Source of the DNA: Streptomyces sp. MA5143a
Lineage (GTDB): Bacteria > Actinomycetota > Actinomycetes > Streptomycetales > Streptomycetaceae
Direction of reading: 5' to 3'
DNA: 64,000 nt
NCBI RefSeq assembly: GCF_900290235.1
Contig: NZ_OLMK01000001.1
Span: 124,001 to 188,000 of the forward strand
The notes under the pieces were generated by a model, which had not been told where the DNA came from, did not search any database, and saw only the letters and a program-made list of their open reading frames with translations. Each line of letters begins with the position of its first letter. Position 1 is the stretch's first letter. The position numbers were made by a program, and so were the translations under genes. Below, in pieces: positions 50,276 to 58,859 of this stretch.

Positions 50276-51072
50276 CCCGCGCCCTCCGAGGCCTCTGCTG
50301 CCTTCGCGGCTTCCCTCGGCTCGGTCGTCTCCGCGGGCTCGGCGGTCTCCGAGGTCTCGGTGCCTGCTGACGCAGCCGCGGCGGCGGCAGCAGCTCGTTC
50401 CGGGCCGAGTGCGACCACGCGCTTCGCCTCGTCGAGGGCCGCGTCGAAACCGGTCTCCGGGTTCTGCCGGAGCAGCTCGGTGGCACGGGCGTGCGCGGCC
50501 ACCGCCGGGTCGGAACTCTCCGCGGCCCTCTCCAGCGCGGGCTTGATCACGTCACCGAGGTCGACCAGGGCCCGGCTCAGACTCAGCTGCACATCGCGGT
50601 CACCACGGCCGAGTTGCAGAACCAGTTCGTCGGCCAGGTCCTTCTCCTCGTCCTCGGGCACGAGGACGACCGCGACGCGCCACGCGGTCCGCGCGACCTC
50701 GTCGTCGGCGTCCCGCAGCAGGTCGCGGGTGATCCAGGCCCACGTGTTCCTGTCGCCGATCTTGGAGAGTGTGTGCAGCGCCTGGCTGCGGGCCTGAGTA
50801 CGCCCGGAGTCGAGCTCCTGGCGGATCCGGGGCAGGCTGATCTCTGGTGGGAGACGGGTCAGCGCCCAGGACAGCATGTCTCGTACGAAGAAGTCCGGCT
50901 CCACCGCGCACCGCTCGACGATCGTCTCCAGGAACGCGGGGTCGGGGTTCGAGCCGACCGCCAGGGCCGTCTGAAGCCGGATCGACGAGTCCTCGGCGCC
51001 CAGGGCGTTGGTCACTCGGGTGTTCTGCGGGGTTACGTGGGTCGTGCTGATCGGGACCACCTCCTGCGCCAA
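50269..51072 (-). CDS. HEAT-repeat protein coupled to the MerR-HEAT regulator
   Basis: A 267-residue soluble protein with several helical repeats: GAEDSSIRLQTALAVGSN, VEPDFFVRDMLSWALTRLP, GRTQARSQALHTLSKIGD, ADDEVARTAWRVAVVLVPE and GDRDVQLSLSRALVDLGD. The C-terminus (about 215-267) is Ala/Glu/Thr-rich and disordered. The end overlaps the start of the MerR-HEAT gene by 7 bases. Such a paired arrangement could mean that this protein binds the HEAT part of the regulator. I know no named family for it. The promoter lies upstream of 51072. Confidence 0.78.
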   Translation of the reverse strand: MAQEVVPISTTHVTPQNTRVTNALGAEDSSIRLQTALAVGSNPDPAFLETIVERCAVEPDFFVRDMLSWALTRLPPEISLPRIRQELDSGRTQARSQALHTLSKIGDRNTWAWITRDLLRDADDEVARTAWRVAVVLVPEDEEKDLADELVLQLGRGDRDVQLSLSRALVDLGDVIKPALERAAESSDPAVAAHARATELLRQNPETGFDAALDEAKRVVALGPERAAAAAAAASAGTETSETAEPAETTEPREAAKAAEASEGAGC

Positions 51073-51464
51073 GCGAAAACCCTGTCACCGTGTCAAGGTC
51101 AAGTCCGTGACCGGCGACTCGGGAATCCCGCTGGTCGCAGGGTCCTGTCGCGTCCGCCAACCCTTCCCCCGGAAAACTGTTCGTCGCCATTACACCGGAT
51201 CGGCTCCAGGCACTCAGCCGTCTCGCCGAGACACCGACAGAACTCCAGCGGTTTGTCCCGCCCGCACGTACGAGGCCGACCCGGAGTTCGCCGCCCACCA
51301 CGACGGCGTCCGCGCCGGCCTCGCCACCTGGTGCCGTCACCTCGTCGACGCCGACGCGCGCGCCCACGGCATCGACCCGGACACCGCGACCTGGGAGCAG
51401 AGGTCCTGAGAAGCCACCTCCCATCGCACCGGCCGACCAGGGGTGAACCGCACGCCGTGCGGGG
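51073..51464. other. Gap between HEAT and LacI genes with a possible TipAS-like fragment
   Basis: This 392-base stretch holds the HEAT promoter at its left. At 51263-51409 on the plus strand an open end reads PARTYEADPEFAAHHDGVRAG and LATWCRHLVDADARAHGIDPD, resembling the C-terminus of TipAS-type ligand domains. It has no start or upstream half, so it is at best a remnant. Nothing else is evident. Confidence 0.3.
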
Positions 51465-52502
51465 CTACTCGGTGCGGGGCCGCGGCCGCGGGGCGGGCTG
51501 TTCGCCCGAGCCCCGGACGATCAGACGGGTGGGGACGGTGAGGGTGCGGGCGCGGCCGCGGTCGCCGTCGAGGCGGGCCAGGGCGGTGGTCGCGGCCACC
51601 CGGCCGAGCTCCTCCGCGTCCTGGGCGACGACGGTCAGGGCCGGCTCCAGTGTCTCGGCGAGCGCCACGTCGTCGAAGGCGACGACCGCGACCTCCTTGC
51701 GCTTGCTGCGGGCGAGTTCGGCCACTATGCCCAGCGCCATGATGTTGTTGCCCGCGAACAGGGCGGTGGGGGGATCGGCCAGACCGAGGAGCTGGGCGGT
51801 CGCGGCCTCGGCACCCGACTGGTCGTGGGCGTTGGCCATGAGGGCGCGGTCGTAGGGGATGCCGGCCTCCGACAGCGCCGCGCGGTAGCCCGCCTGGCGC
51901 TCACGGCGGGTGTACAGCTTCGGGGGCAGGTCGCCGACGAAGCCGATCCTGCGGTGCCCGTGGGCGATGAGGTGCGCGACGCCCTCCTGGGCCCCGGCCC
52001 GGTTGGAGCTGACGATGCTGTCGGTGACCAGGCCGACTCCGGGCCGGTCGAGGAAGACCACGGGCAGTCCCGCCGTGCGCTGGGACTTGAGGTGGGAGTG
52101 GTCGGCGCCCACGGACGGGACGACGATCAGGATGCTGACGCGGCGGGCGAGGAACTTGTCCGTGAGGGCGCGTTCCCGTTCCGGGTCGTCCGCGGAGGAA
52201 CCCATGAGCAGGGTCAGTCCGCGGTCGCCGACGGTGTCCTCGATGGCCCGGGCCACCGCCCCGAAGAAGGGGTTGGCCAGGTCGGGGATGACCAGACCGA
52301 TGGTGGTGTCCGGGCCGCCGACGCGGATGTTGCGGGCCATGAGGTTCGGCTGGAAGCCGAGCTTCGCCACTGCGGCCTGTACCTGTTCCCTGGTCCGCGC
52401 GGAGACGGGGCCGTCCTCGTTGAGGACCCGGGAGACCGTCTTGGCGCTGACCCCCACCTCTCGGGCGACATCGGCCAGGGTGGGGCGGCGGTTCGCTGCC
52501 AT
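51465..52502 (-). CDS. LacI-family transcriptional regulator
   Basis: A 345-residue repressor. The DNA-binding head is TLADVAREVGVSAKTVSRVLN (residues about 8-28) with the hinge helix NLMARNIR. A periplasmic-binding-like sugar domain follows (about 62-330: IGLVIPDLANPFFGAVARAI, ALFAGNNIMALGI, VVAFDDVALAETLEPALTVV). It sits at the end of the sugar ABC operon (ATPase, permease, binding protein) on the same strand. TGTCATCG-type dyads at 55657-55685 and 56898-56913 are its likely operators. It would respond to the transported sugar. Confidence 0.9.
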   Translation of the reverse strand: MAANRRPTLADVAREVGVSAKTVSRVLNEDGPVSARTREQVQAAVAKLGFQPNLMARNIRVGGPDTTIGLVIPDLANPFFGAVARAIEDTVGDRGLTLLMGSSADDPERERALTDKFLARRVSILIVVPSVGADHSHLKSQRTAGLPVVFLDRPGVGLVTDSIVSSNRAGAQEGVAHLIAHGHRRIGFVGDLPPKLYTRRERQAGYRAALSEAGIPYDRALMANAHDQSGAEAATAQLLGLADPPTALFAGNNIMALGIVAELARSKRKEVAVVAFDDVALAETLEPALTVVAQDAEELGRVAATTALARLDGDRGRARTLTVPTRLIVRGSGEQPAPRPRPRTE

Positions 52503-52579
52503 GGAGGAAACCGTCTCCTGAAGGGCTCTCCTCTCCGGCCGCGGCCTTCGGCCGGAGACGGGAGAGCGGGGTTGGGCTG

Positions 52580-53416
52580 TCAGGTGGCCCGGACGCCGGC
52601 GGCCTTCGCGGCCTCCGAATCCGCAACGACAGTATCTCCGGCCGCGTCGACGGTGAGTGCGCCGGTCATGATGGCGACGACCTCGGCCATGGAGTAGTCG
52701 GAGGGCTTGATCACGGCGGCCCGCCGGCCCAGCCGGTGGACGTGGATTCGGTCCGCGATCTCGAAGACATGGGGCATGTTGTGGCTGATGAGGACCACGG
52801 GCATGCCCTTGTCGCGGACCCGGCGGATCAGATCGAGGACCTGGCCCGACTCCTTGACGCCGAGGGCGGCGGTCGGTTCGTCCATGACGACCACCGAGCG
52901 GGCCCAGGCCACGGCGCGGGCGACCGCGACCGCCTGGCGCTGTCCGCCGGAGAGGGTCTCCACCGACTGCGTGAGCGAGCGCAGACCGATCTTGAGGTCG
53001 GCCATGTGCTCGGCGGCCTCCTGCCGCATGCGCTTCTTGTCGAGCATGCGGAAGGCGGTGCCGAGGACACCGGGGCGACGCAGTTCACGACCGAGGAACA
53101 TGTTCGAGGCGATGTCCATCGACGCGGCGACCGCGAGGTCCTGATAGACCGTCTCGATGCCGTGGGCGCGTGCGCTCTGCGGGCCGGAGAAGGTGATGGG
53201 CTCGCCGTTCAGCCGTATCTCGCCCGCGTCCGGGACGACGGCGCCGGTCAGCGCCTTGATGAGGCTGGTCTTGCCGGCTCCGTTGTCGCCGATGACGGCG
53301 AGGACCTCACCGGGCAGCAGATCGAAGTCGGCGCCGTCGATGGCGGTGACGTGTCCGTACCGCTTGACGAGGCCGCGGGCCTGGAGCACGGGCGTGGGGG
53401 CGGGGGTCGCGGTCAT
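52580..53416 (-). CDS. Sugar ABC transporter ATP-binding protein (single-domain, CUT2 type)
   Basis: A 278-residue ATPase. Walker A is GDNGAGKTS, signature LSGGQRQAVAVARA and Walker B VVVMDEPTAALG, with the switch His in LISHNM. CUT2 importers for ribose or fructose usually have a double ATPase; this single-domain form with KESGQVLDLIRRVRDKG matches the FrcA-like subgroup. It energises the permease encoded just upstream. Its ATG shares an ATGA with the permease stop, so they are coupled. LacI follows downstream. Confidence 0.9.
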   Translation of the reverse strand: MTATPAPTPVLQARGLVKRYGHVTAIDGADFDLLPGEVLAVIGDNGAGKTSLIKALTGAVVPDAGEIRLNGEPITFSGPQSARAHGIETVYQDLAVAASMDIASNMFLGRELRRPGVLGTAFRMLDKKRMRQEAAEHMADLKIGLRSLTQSVETLSGGQRQAVAVARAVAWARSVVVMDEPTAALGVKESGQVLDLIRRVRDKGMPVVLISHNMPHVFEIADRIHVHRLGRRAAVIKPSDYSMAEVVAIMTGALTVDAAGDTVVADSEAAKAAGVRAT

Positions 53417-54408
53417 CGTGCCTTCTTCCGGGAGATCTGGTCGACGGTCACCGCGAGGATCACCAGGACACCCGTGATCAGGGTCTGGTAGATCGAGGCG
53501 ACCCCCATCAGCTGGAGCCCGTTGCGGAACACACCGACGATGAGGACGCCGATGAAGGTGCCGAGGACCGAACCGCGGCCGCCGAAGAGGCTGGTGCCGC
53601 CGAGGACCACGGCGGTGATGCTGTCGAGGTTGTCGGTCTGCCCGGCCTGCGGGTCGCCGACACCGGTGCGGGAGATGAGCAGCAGGGCGGCGACCCCGTA
53701 CAGCAGACCGGCCACCGTGTAGACGCCGACGGTGAGGCGGGAGGTGCGGATGCCGTTCAGCCGCGCGGCCTCGGCGCTGTTGCCCAGGGCGTAGACGTGG
53801 CGGCCCCAGCCGGTGCTGCTCAGCGCGTAGGCGAACAGCAGGAACAGGGCGATGGTCACCAGGGAGCCGTAGGTGATGTCCGTGTGGCCGAGGGGGAAGG
53901 TCTCGCCGAGGGCGGTCAGCGGGCCGGGCAGATTGCTGACCGTCTGCTCCTCGGAGTAGATGTGCGTCAGCGCGAACGCCACATTGAGCATGCCGAGGGT
54001 GACGATGAACGGCGGCAGCGGGATCTTCTGCACCAACAGGCCGTTGAGCAGCCCGAAACCGCCGCAGACGACCAGGCCCAGCGCGATCGCGACCAGCGGC
54101 GGGACGGAGCCCTCGGCCGCCATCTTGGCGATCACGATGCTGCCGAACGCCATCACCGCACCGCACGACAGGTCGATCCCGGCCGTGAGGATGATCAGGG
54201 TCTGCCCGATGGCGAGGGTGCCCACGACCATGACCTGCTGCACGATCAGCGAGAAGTTGCCGCCGGTGAGGAACTGGTCGGTCGAGAACGAGAAGAAGGC
54301 GCAGGCCAGGAGAAGGGCGGCCAGGGGGCCGGTGGTCGGTGCCGTGAGCAGTCTGCGGACCGTGGTCGGCGCTTTGAGCTCCGAGTACGGCGATGTCGTC
54401 GCTGTCAT
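53413..54408 (-). CDS. Sugar ABC transporter permease (CUT2, RbsC/FrcC-like)
   Basis: A 331-residue membrane protein with about 8-10 helices. CUT2 motifs include GTLAIGQTLIILTAGIDLS, GLLNGLLVQKIPLPPFIVTLG, GWGRHVYALGNSAEAARLNGI and VVLGGTSLFGGRGSVLGTFIG. It forms the membrane channel for a monosaccharide; the start MTATTSPYSELKAPTT is cytoplasmic. The gene is separated from the binding-protein gene by 166 bases holding repeats and a hairpin, and overlaps the ATPase gene by 4 bases. Confidence 0.9.
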   Translation of the reverse strand: MTATTSPYSELKAPTTVRRLLTAPTTGPLAALLLACAFFSFSTDQFLTGGNFSLIVQQVMVVGTLAIGQTLIILTAGIDLSCGAVMAFGSIVIAKMAAEGSVPPLVAIALGLVVCGGFGLLNGLLVQKIPLPPFIVTLGMLNVAFALTHIYSEEQTVSNLPGPLTALGETFPLGHTDITYGSLVTIALFLLFAYALSSTGWGRHVYALGNSAEAARLNGIRTSRLTVGVYTVAGLLYGVAALLLISRTGVGDPQAGQTDNLDSITAVVLGGTSLFGGRGSVLGTFIGVLIVGVFRNGLQLMGVASIYQTLITGVLVILAVTVDQISRKKAR

Positions 54409-54413
54409 GCGAA

Positions 54414-54470
54414 GTCCTTGTCGGAAGACAGAAGTCCTGGTCGGAGGACGTGGCGTCCTGGTCGGAGGAC
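54414..54470 (-). repeat. Three tandem hairpin-forming repeats before the permease gene
   Basis: GTCCTTGTCGGAAGAC (54414-54429), GTCCTGGTCGGAGGAC (54434-54449) and the same again (54455-54470) occur every 20-21 bases. Each can fold into a GTCCT/AGGAC hairpin. They lie immediately before the permease start (54408) in the transcript leader. Confidence 0.75.
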
Positions 54471-54496
54471 GAGGGGGGAAGCCCCCGCCACCGGGG

Positions 54497-54537
54497 CGGG
54501 GCGGCCGTCCCCGGTCAGGGAGAGGGCGGCCGCCCCG
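54497..54537 (-). terminator. Intra-operon stem-loop between binding-protein and permease genes
   Basis: CGGGGCGGCCG (54497-54507) pairs with CGGCCGCCCCG (54527-54537) around a 19-base loop, 38 bases after the binding-protein stop. It probably acts as partial terminator or 3' stabiliser, making the binding protein more abundant than the rest, as in many ABC operons. Confidence 0.65.
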
Positions 54538-54574
54538 CTGAGGGCGGTGGCGGGGTCGTACGGTCCCGGGAGGC

Positions 54575-55594
54575 TCAGCCCCAGCAGTTCTCCAGGCCGT
54601 AGGCGGTGTCCTTCGACGCGACCCCGTCCTGTGCCTTGTCGGTGATCAGCGTGACGCCGGTGTCCGTGTAACCGGACGCCTTCTTGCCGTCCTTGGCGTA
54701 CGTCACGACGGCCTTCACACCCTCGGCGGCCATCTTCAGCGGGTACTGCTGCGACGTCGCGGCGATCTTGCCGTCCTTGACGGCCTGGGTGCCGGTGCAG
54801 CCGCCGTCGACGGAGACGATCAGCACGTCCTTCTCGCGGCCCTTGGCCTTCAGCGCGGTGTAGGCGCCGAGGGCCGCCGGCTCGTTGATGGTGTAGACGA
54901 CGTTGATGTCGGGGGCCTTCTGCAGGCAGTTCTCCATCGCGGTCTGGCCCTTGGCCTGGTCGCCGCCGGTGTCCTGGGCACAGACGACGTCCTTGTCCGA
55001 GGCGCCGAAGCCCTTCAGGAAACCGTCGTGCCGCTGGACGCCGACCGAGACGCCCGGCGCCAGGTCGAGGGTGGCTATCTTCGCCTTCTTGCCCTTCATC
55101 GCGGCCTTGGCGTACTCGCCGATCAGCTCGCCGGCCTTGAGGTTGTCGGTGGCGAAGAGGGCGTCGACGGCCTTCTCCGGGTCGGTCGGGGTGTCCAGCG
55201 CGATGACCAGGACGCCCTTGGCGCGGGCCTTCTCGATCGCGGGGACGATCGCCTTGGAGTCGCTCGGGGTGATCAGGATGCCCTTCACGCCGGCGGCGAC
55301 CATGTTCTCCAGAGCGGTCACCTGGCCGGCGTTGTCCCCGTCGAACTTGCCTGCCGCGGTGGACAGTTCGGCGCCGTTCTCCTTGGCGGCCTTCTCCGCG
55401 CCCTCCTTCATCTTGACGAAGAACGGGTTGGTGTCGGTCTTGGTGATCAGGCCGACCTTGACGGTTCCGGAGCCGGAACCCGAGGAGGAGTCCGAACCGG
55501 AGCCGGAGCCGCAGGCCGTCAGCGTGAGGGCCGCGACGCCCGTGACCGCGGCCGCTCGGAGGAGGGAGGAGGACAGGCGAGTGGTGCGAGACAT
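54575..55594 (-). CDS. Sugar ABC transporter substrate-binding lipoprotein
   Basis: A 339-residue secreted lipoprotein. The signal peptide ends in the lipobox LTACGS, with the lipidated Cys at about residue 28, followed by a flexible Gly/Ser linker. The two-lobed CUT2 binding domain begins TVKVGLITKTDTNPFFVKMK. It continues with AAGVKGILITPSDSKAIVPAI, IALDTPTDPEKAVDALFATDN and NVVYTINEPAALGAYTALK. The type fits ribose- or fructose-binding proteins. It is the first gene of the importer operon, preceded by two TGTCATCGTTGAC direct repeats that are probably LacI sites. The ATG at 55594 has AGGAG upstream. Confidence 0.92.
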   Translation of the reverse strand: MSRTTRLSSSLLRAAAVTGVAALTLTACGSGSGSDSSSGSGSGTVKVGLITKTDTNPFFVKMKEGAEKAAKENGAELSTAAGKFDGDNAGQVTALENMVAAGVKGILITPSDSKAIVPAIEKARAKGVLVIALDTPTDPEKAVDALFATDNLKAGELIGEYAKAAMKGKKAKIATLDLAPGVSVGVQRHDGFLKGFGASDKDVVCAQDTGGDQAKGQTAMENCLQKAPDINVVYTINEPAALGAYTALKAKGREKDVLIVSVDGGCTGTQAVKDGKIAATSQQYPLKMAAEGVKAVVTYAKDGKKASGYTDTGVTLITDKAQDGVASKDTAYGLENCWG

Positions 55595-55656
55595 GATCGA
55601 CTCCTGTGGGATAGCGAGCGGCACGGGGCTGGGTGATCGGAACATGCCGCCCCGGG

Positions 55657-55685
55657 TGTCATCGTTGACTTATGTCATCGTTGAC
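55657..55685. promoter_or_regulatory. Tandem LacI-type operator in the importer/kinase divergent promoter
   Basis: TGTCATCGTTGAC occurs at 55657-55669 and again at 55673-55685, 16 bases apart. Each is a near-palindrome (TGTCA-TCGT-TGACA in the second). They lie between the divergent starts of the binding protein (55594) and the kinase (55855). The core matches the perfect palindrome at 56898-56913. Confidence 0.65.
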
Positions 55686-55854
55686 ACTGCATGGCGAGGA
55701 TGATGGACTCCGGATCCGGGCAACGTCAATGCCTTCCACCCGTCACAAATCGGCAACGTACGAAGCCGTCGTCTCCGTACGCCGGTGAGCCCCCTGTCGC
55801 CGCGTCGGCCCTTTCGCCCGGTCCTTCCGAGCCTTCTTCGAGAGAGAGCAGCCC

Positions 55855-56817
55855 ATGAGCCCGAGTCGGATCACTGTGCTGGGAGAGTGCGTCGCGGACG
55901 CCTTCACCGAGCCGGCCCACGCTCCCGATGAACTCGCTCTGCGGGTGCTGCCCGGCGGCGGACCCGCGAACACGGCCGTGGCCCTGGGCCGGCTCGGGAC
56001 CCCGGCCCGCTTCCTCGCCCGACTGTCGGGGGACGTGTTCGGCCGGCTGTTCCGGGGGCACCTGGAGGCGTCCGGCGTCGACCTCTCGTACGCCGTCGCC
56101 GCCGCCGAGCCCAGCACGCTGGCCGTGGCGGAACTGGACGCCACCGGGCAGGCCGCGTTCTCCTTCCACGCCCAGAACACCGCCGACTGGCAGTGGACCC
56201 CGGAGGAACTGGCCCGGGTGGACCTGTCGGGGACGGCCTGTGTGCACACCGGCTCGCTGGCGCTGGTCCGCGAGCCCGGCGGGGCGGTGGTGGAACGGTT
56301 CCTGGAGACGGCGGCCGACCATGCCACCGTCAGCATCGACCCCAACGTCCGGCCGCTGCTGGTGGATCCCGAGGTCTACCGCGCCCGGCTGGCGCGCTGG
56401 TGCGGTCTCACCGACATCCTGCGACTGAGCTCGGACGACCTGGACCTGCTGCTGCCGGGCACCTCGCCCGAGCGGGCCTGCGACACCTGGCACGCCGCGG
56501 GGGTACGGCTCGTCGTGATCACCCTCGGCGCCGACGGAGCCCTGGCCTCGCTCGACGGCGAACGGGTACGGGTGCCCGCGGTGGCCACCCGCGTCGTCGA
56601 CACGGTCGGCGCGGGCGACTCCTTCACGGCCGGCCTCCTGCACCACCTCGGCACCCTTGGTCTGCTCGGTGGCCGACTGGACGGGGTCGGTCTCGACGAG
56701 GTCGCCGAGGCGTGCCGGTTCGGCGCCCGGGTGGCGGCCCTGACCTGCTCGGTCGCGGGCCCCAACCCGCCGTGGCGGGAGCAGTTGACGGAGCTCGCGC
56801 CCGCCGTGGGCACCTGA
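55855..56817 (+). CDS. PfkB-family carbohydrate kinase (fructokinase-like)
   Basis: A 320-residue sugar kinase. The substrate motif VLPGGGPANTAVALGRLG (about residue 32) and the C-terminal DTVGAGDSFTAGLLHHLG with the catalytic Asp define the PfkB family. SIDPNVRP is the middle signature. The set best fits fructokinase. It phosphorylates the incoming sugar; its gene diverges from the importer operon and shares the LacI-type sites. The ATG at 55855 has AGAGAGAGC upstream. Confidence 0.88.
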   Translation: MSPSRITVLGECVADAFTEPAHAPDELALRVLPGGGPANTAVALGRLGTPARFLARLSGDVFGRLFRGHLEASGVDLSYAVAAAEPSTLAVAELDATGQAAFSFHAQNTADWQWTPEELARVDLSGTACVHTGSLALVREPGGAVVERFLETAADHATVSIDPNVRPLLVDPEVYRARLARWCGLTDILRLSSDDLDLLLPGTSPERACDTWHAAGVRLVVITLGADGALASLDGERVRVPAVATRVVDTVGAGDSFTAGLLHHLGTLGLLGGRLDGVGLDEVAEACRFGARVAALTCSVAGPNPPWREQLTELAPAVGT

Positions 56818-56897
56818 GCCGCGGGGCGGGCCGTACGGGCGATTCCCCGCGGGCCGTTGACGTGCCCACCGGATCTCGCCCATCATCGGGCCACTCG

Positions 56898-56913
56898 ATG
56901 TCATCGATGACAT
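56898..56913. promoter_or_regulatory. Perfect LacI-type palindrome upstream of the ABM-fold gene
   Basis: ATGTCATCGATGACAT is a 16-base perfect palindrome with a central CG, the classic LacI/GalR shape. It lies 194 bases before the GTG at 57107 and 80 bases after the kinase stop. Its core is shared with the repeats at 55657-55685. Confidence 0.65.
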
Positions 56914-57106
56914 TGGCCGACGGGCACGGCCGTCCGGGATGAACGCCCTGGCCGGGGCGGTGACGGCGGCCCCGGCCCGGGTTCGGCGACGACAGGCTCG
57001 TTCCGTGGACGAAACGCCACAAGCGGGCTTTTCGGGACGCCGGTTCGGGCCGTGGACACGGGCCCCGACGCGACACTCACCCCTGGAACGACAAGGACAC
57101 GCCATC

Positions 57107-57400
57107 GTGAAGAAGACGCTGCTCGCCGAGTTCACCGCCCGTGAGGGGGCGCGGGACGAAGTGGCCCGCATGATCGGGGAGTACGCCCTGAAGGTGCGCG
57201 AGGAGGAAGGCAACCTCGCCTTCGAGGTCTACACCAAGGCGGCCGCACCGCGCGCCTTCTGGATCTTCGAGGTGTACCGGGACGAGGACGCCTTCCAGGC
57301 CCATCTGAACGCCCCCTACGGCGGCCCGTTCAACGCCGCGCTCGCGCCGCTGATCGAGGAGGACGCCTCCGTGCTCACGTTCCTCGACCCGCTGGCGTGA
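57107..57400 (+). CDS. Antibiotic biosynthesis monooxygenase (ABM)-fold quinol monooxygenase-like protein
   Basis: A 97-residue single ABM-fold protein of the YgiN type. Recognisable parts are TLLAEFTAREGARDEVARMI, EEEGNLAFEVYTKAAAPRAFWIFEVYRDEDAFQAHLNAPY and ASVLTFLDPLA. Such proteins are dimers; some oxidise quinols or anthrones without cofactor, and others are sugar-pathway partners of unknown role. Association with sugar operons, as with LsrG-like proteins that act on phosphorylated sugar signals, is suggestive. The GTG at 57107 is preceded by AAGGA. A LacI-type palindrome lies upstream, so it probably belongs to the sugar regulon. Confidence 0.83.
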   Translation: MKKTLLAEFTAREGARDEVARMIGEYALKVREEEGNLAFEVYTKAAAPRAFWIFEVYRDEDAFQAHLNAPYGGPFNAALAPLIEEDASVLTFLDPLA

Positions 57401-57485
57401 CCGGGCCGGGTGCGGTGGGCCGCGGGGTGCCACGGGCGGGTCGGGTCGACCCGCCCGGGACCGGGTGCGCCGCCGGTCGTCCGGG

Positions 57486-58835
57486 TCAGCGCTGGGTGTA
57501 GATGAAGCCGATCTTGTCGGCCTCGTCGCCCGCGCGGCCGTGGAAGCCGGCGATCTGCCAGCCCGACGGTGCCGTGCGCGTCACACACGTCGAGGTGGTG
57601 GTGCCCCCGGCCAGGGTGCGGCCCTGGTTGGTGGTGAACCTGGCGGAGAAGATCCGGGTGCGGCCGTCCTTCTGGCCCTGGCACAGGGTGGCCGAGGTGA
57701 GGTACTCGCCGCTGCCCAGCGCGAGGGAGGACGCGGTGCCCCCGGTGCCGCCGTGGGTGAGCGTGGTGCCGTTCGCGAGGGTGAGGCTCAGCTGGTCCAC
57801 GCGGGAACCGGCGCGCAGGGCGACGGTGGTGGCGCGGGCCCCGGCCGGCACGCTGCCGATGTCGTTGAAGTAGTCGCCGTGCGGGCCGCCGAACTGGTCG
57901 CTGAGCTGGAAGGCGGCGTTGCGCGACCAGGAGAAGTCCACCGTGAGCGGGTCGTGGTCGGAGAGCATCAGACCGCCGTCGGTGAGGAACTTGGCGTGCT
58001 CGTTGTTGTAGCGCGTCGCGTTCAGCGAGACGAGCTTGCTGCCCCGGTAGAGGATCTTGTCGACGACCTCGCAGGTGTTGGGCACGGTCGTCCCCGTCTG
58101 GTCGCAGACCAGGGCGTCACTGCCCTTCGCGGGGGCCACGCCACCGCGGATCAGCTTGACCCACGGGTCGGTGAGGCCGTTGGCGGCGGCGAACTCGGCG
58201 ATGGTGTCGCCGGAACGGGTGTACCGGGTGTTGGTGTCGCCCATGACCACGACGGCGTTGCCCGCGGAGTGCGAGGCGATGAAGTCGGTGAGCTGGCTGA
58301 GGTTGGCCCTGCGGGCGGCGAGGTCGTCGTCGTTGGTGCCCGCGTTGGTGTGCAGGTTGTAGAAGTCGACGTAGACGCCCTCGGCGAGGCGCTCGCGCAT
58401 GAAGGTGAAGCCCTTGGGGGTCAGGCAGTCGCCCGAGCCCAGGGTGCAGTTGTTCCAGCGCACCCGCTCGAAGTCGTCCTCGTCGTAGGGGAGTTTCGAG
58501 AGCGAGTTGAGTCCGCTGCCGACGCCGGCGCCGCCGCTGGTGGGGGTGCGGTACGGGTGCGCGGTGTCGGCGGCGTAGAGGAGGGCGTGGTAGTTGAAGT
58601 CCTCCTGGGCGTGGACGACGTCGTACGACGCGATCCGCTGACCGATCGTCGTGGTGCTGGACTCGCGGGGCGTCGGTGCGCTGGATATCGCCTCGGGCAG
58701 GCCCGCGACGTTGTAGCTGAGGACGTTGAAGGTGCCGGAGTCGGCGGCCGCGGCGGCCTGGGCGGAGGGGGCGGCCACGGTGAACCCGCCGAGGACGGCG
58801 GCCGCCGTCGTCAGACAGGCGAGGAGTCTGTGCAT
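57486..58835 (-). CDS. Secreted endonuclease/exonuclease/phosphatase-fold protein with jacalin-like lectin domain
   Basis: A 449-residue secreted protein. A signal peptide (MHRLLACLTTAAAVLGGFTVAAPSAQA) is followed by an EEP domain (about 35-300). Its metal and active-site motifs are LSYNVAGLPE, VHAQEDF, DFYNLHTNAGT, VVMGDTNTRY and LSDHDPL. The C-terminal part (about 310-449) has a jacalin-like carbohydrate-binding layout (FGGPHGDYFNDI, GGTGGTASSLALGSGEYL, IAGFHGRAGDEADKIGFIY). The EEP part resembles bacterial sphingomyelinase/DNase I relatives, so a phosphodiesterase role is likely; the lectin tail suggests glycan targeting. The ATG at 58835 has GGAGA upstream. A G-rich tract lies in its leader. 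Confidence 0.85.
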   Translation of the reverse strand: MHRLLACLTTAAAVLGGFTVAAPSAQAAAAADSGTFNVLSYNVAGLPEAISSAPTPRESSTTTIGQRIASYDVVHAQEDFNYHALLYAADTAHPYRTPTSGGAGVGSGLNSLSKLPYDEDDFERVRWNNCTLGSGDCLTPKGFTFMRERLAEGVYVDFYNLHTNAGTNDDDLAARRANLSQLTDFIASHSAGNAVVVMGDTNTRYTRSGDTIAEFAAANGLTDPWVKLIRGGVAPAKGSDALVCDQTGTTVPNTCEVVDKILYRGSKLVSLNATRYNNEHAKFLTDGGLMLSDHDPLTVDFSWSRNAAFQLSDQFGGPHGDYFNDIGSVPAGARATTVALRAGSRVDQLSLTLANGTTLTHGGTGGTASSLALGSGEYLTSATLCQGQKDGRTRIFSARFTTNQGRTLAGGTTTSTCVTRTAPSGWQIAGFHGRAGDEADKIGFIYTQR

Positions 58836-58859
58836 GGGGAGTCTCTCCTGGGGAGTGAA

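Noticed and set aside
51008..51409. Small protein gene before lacI
   Set aside because: No ribosome site or start; only the last ~45 codons look protein-like, so it is noted as a possible remnant.
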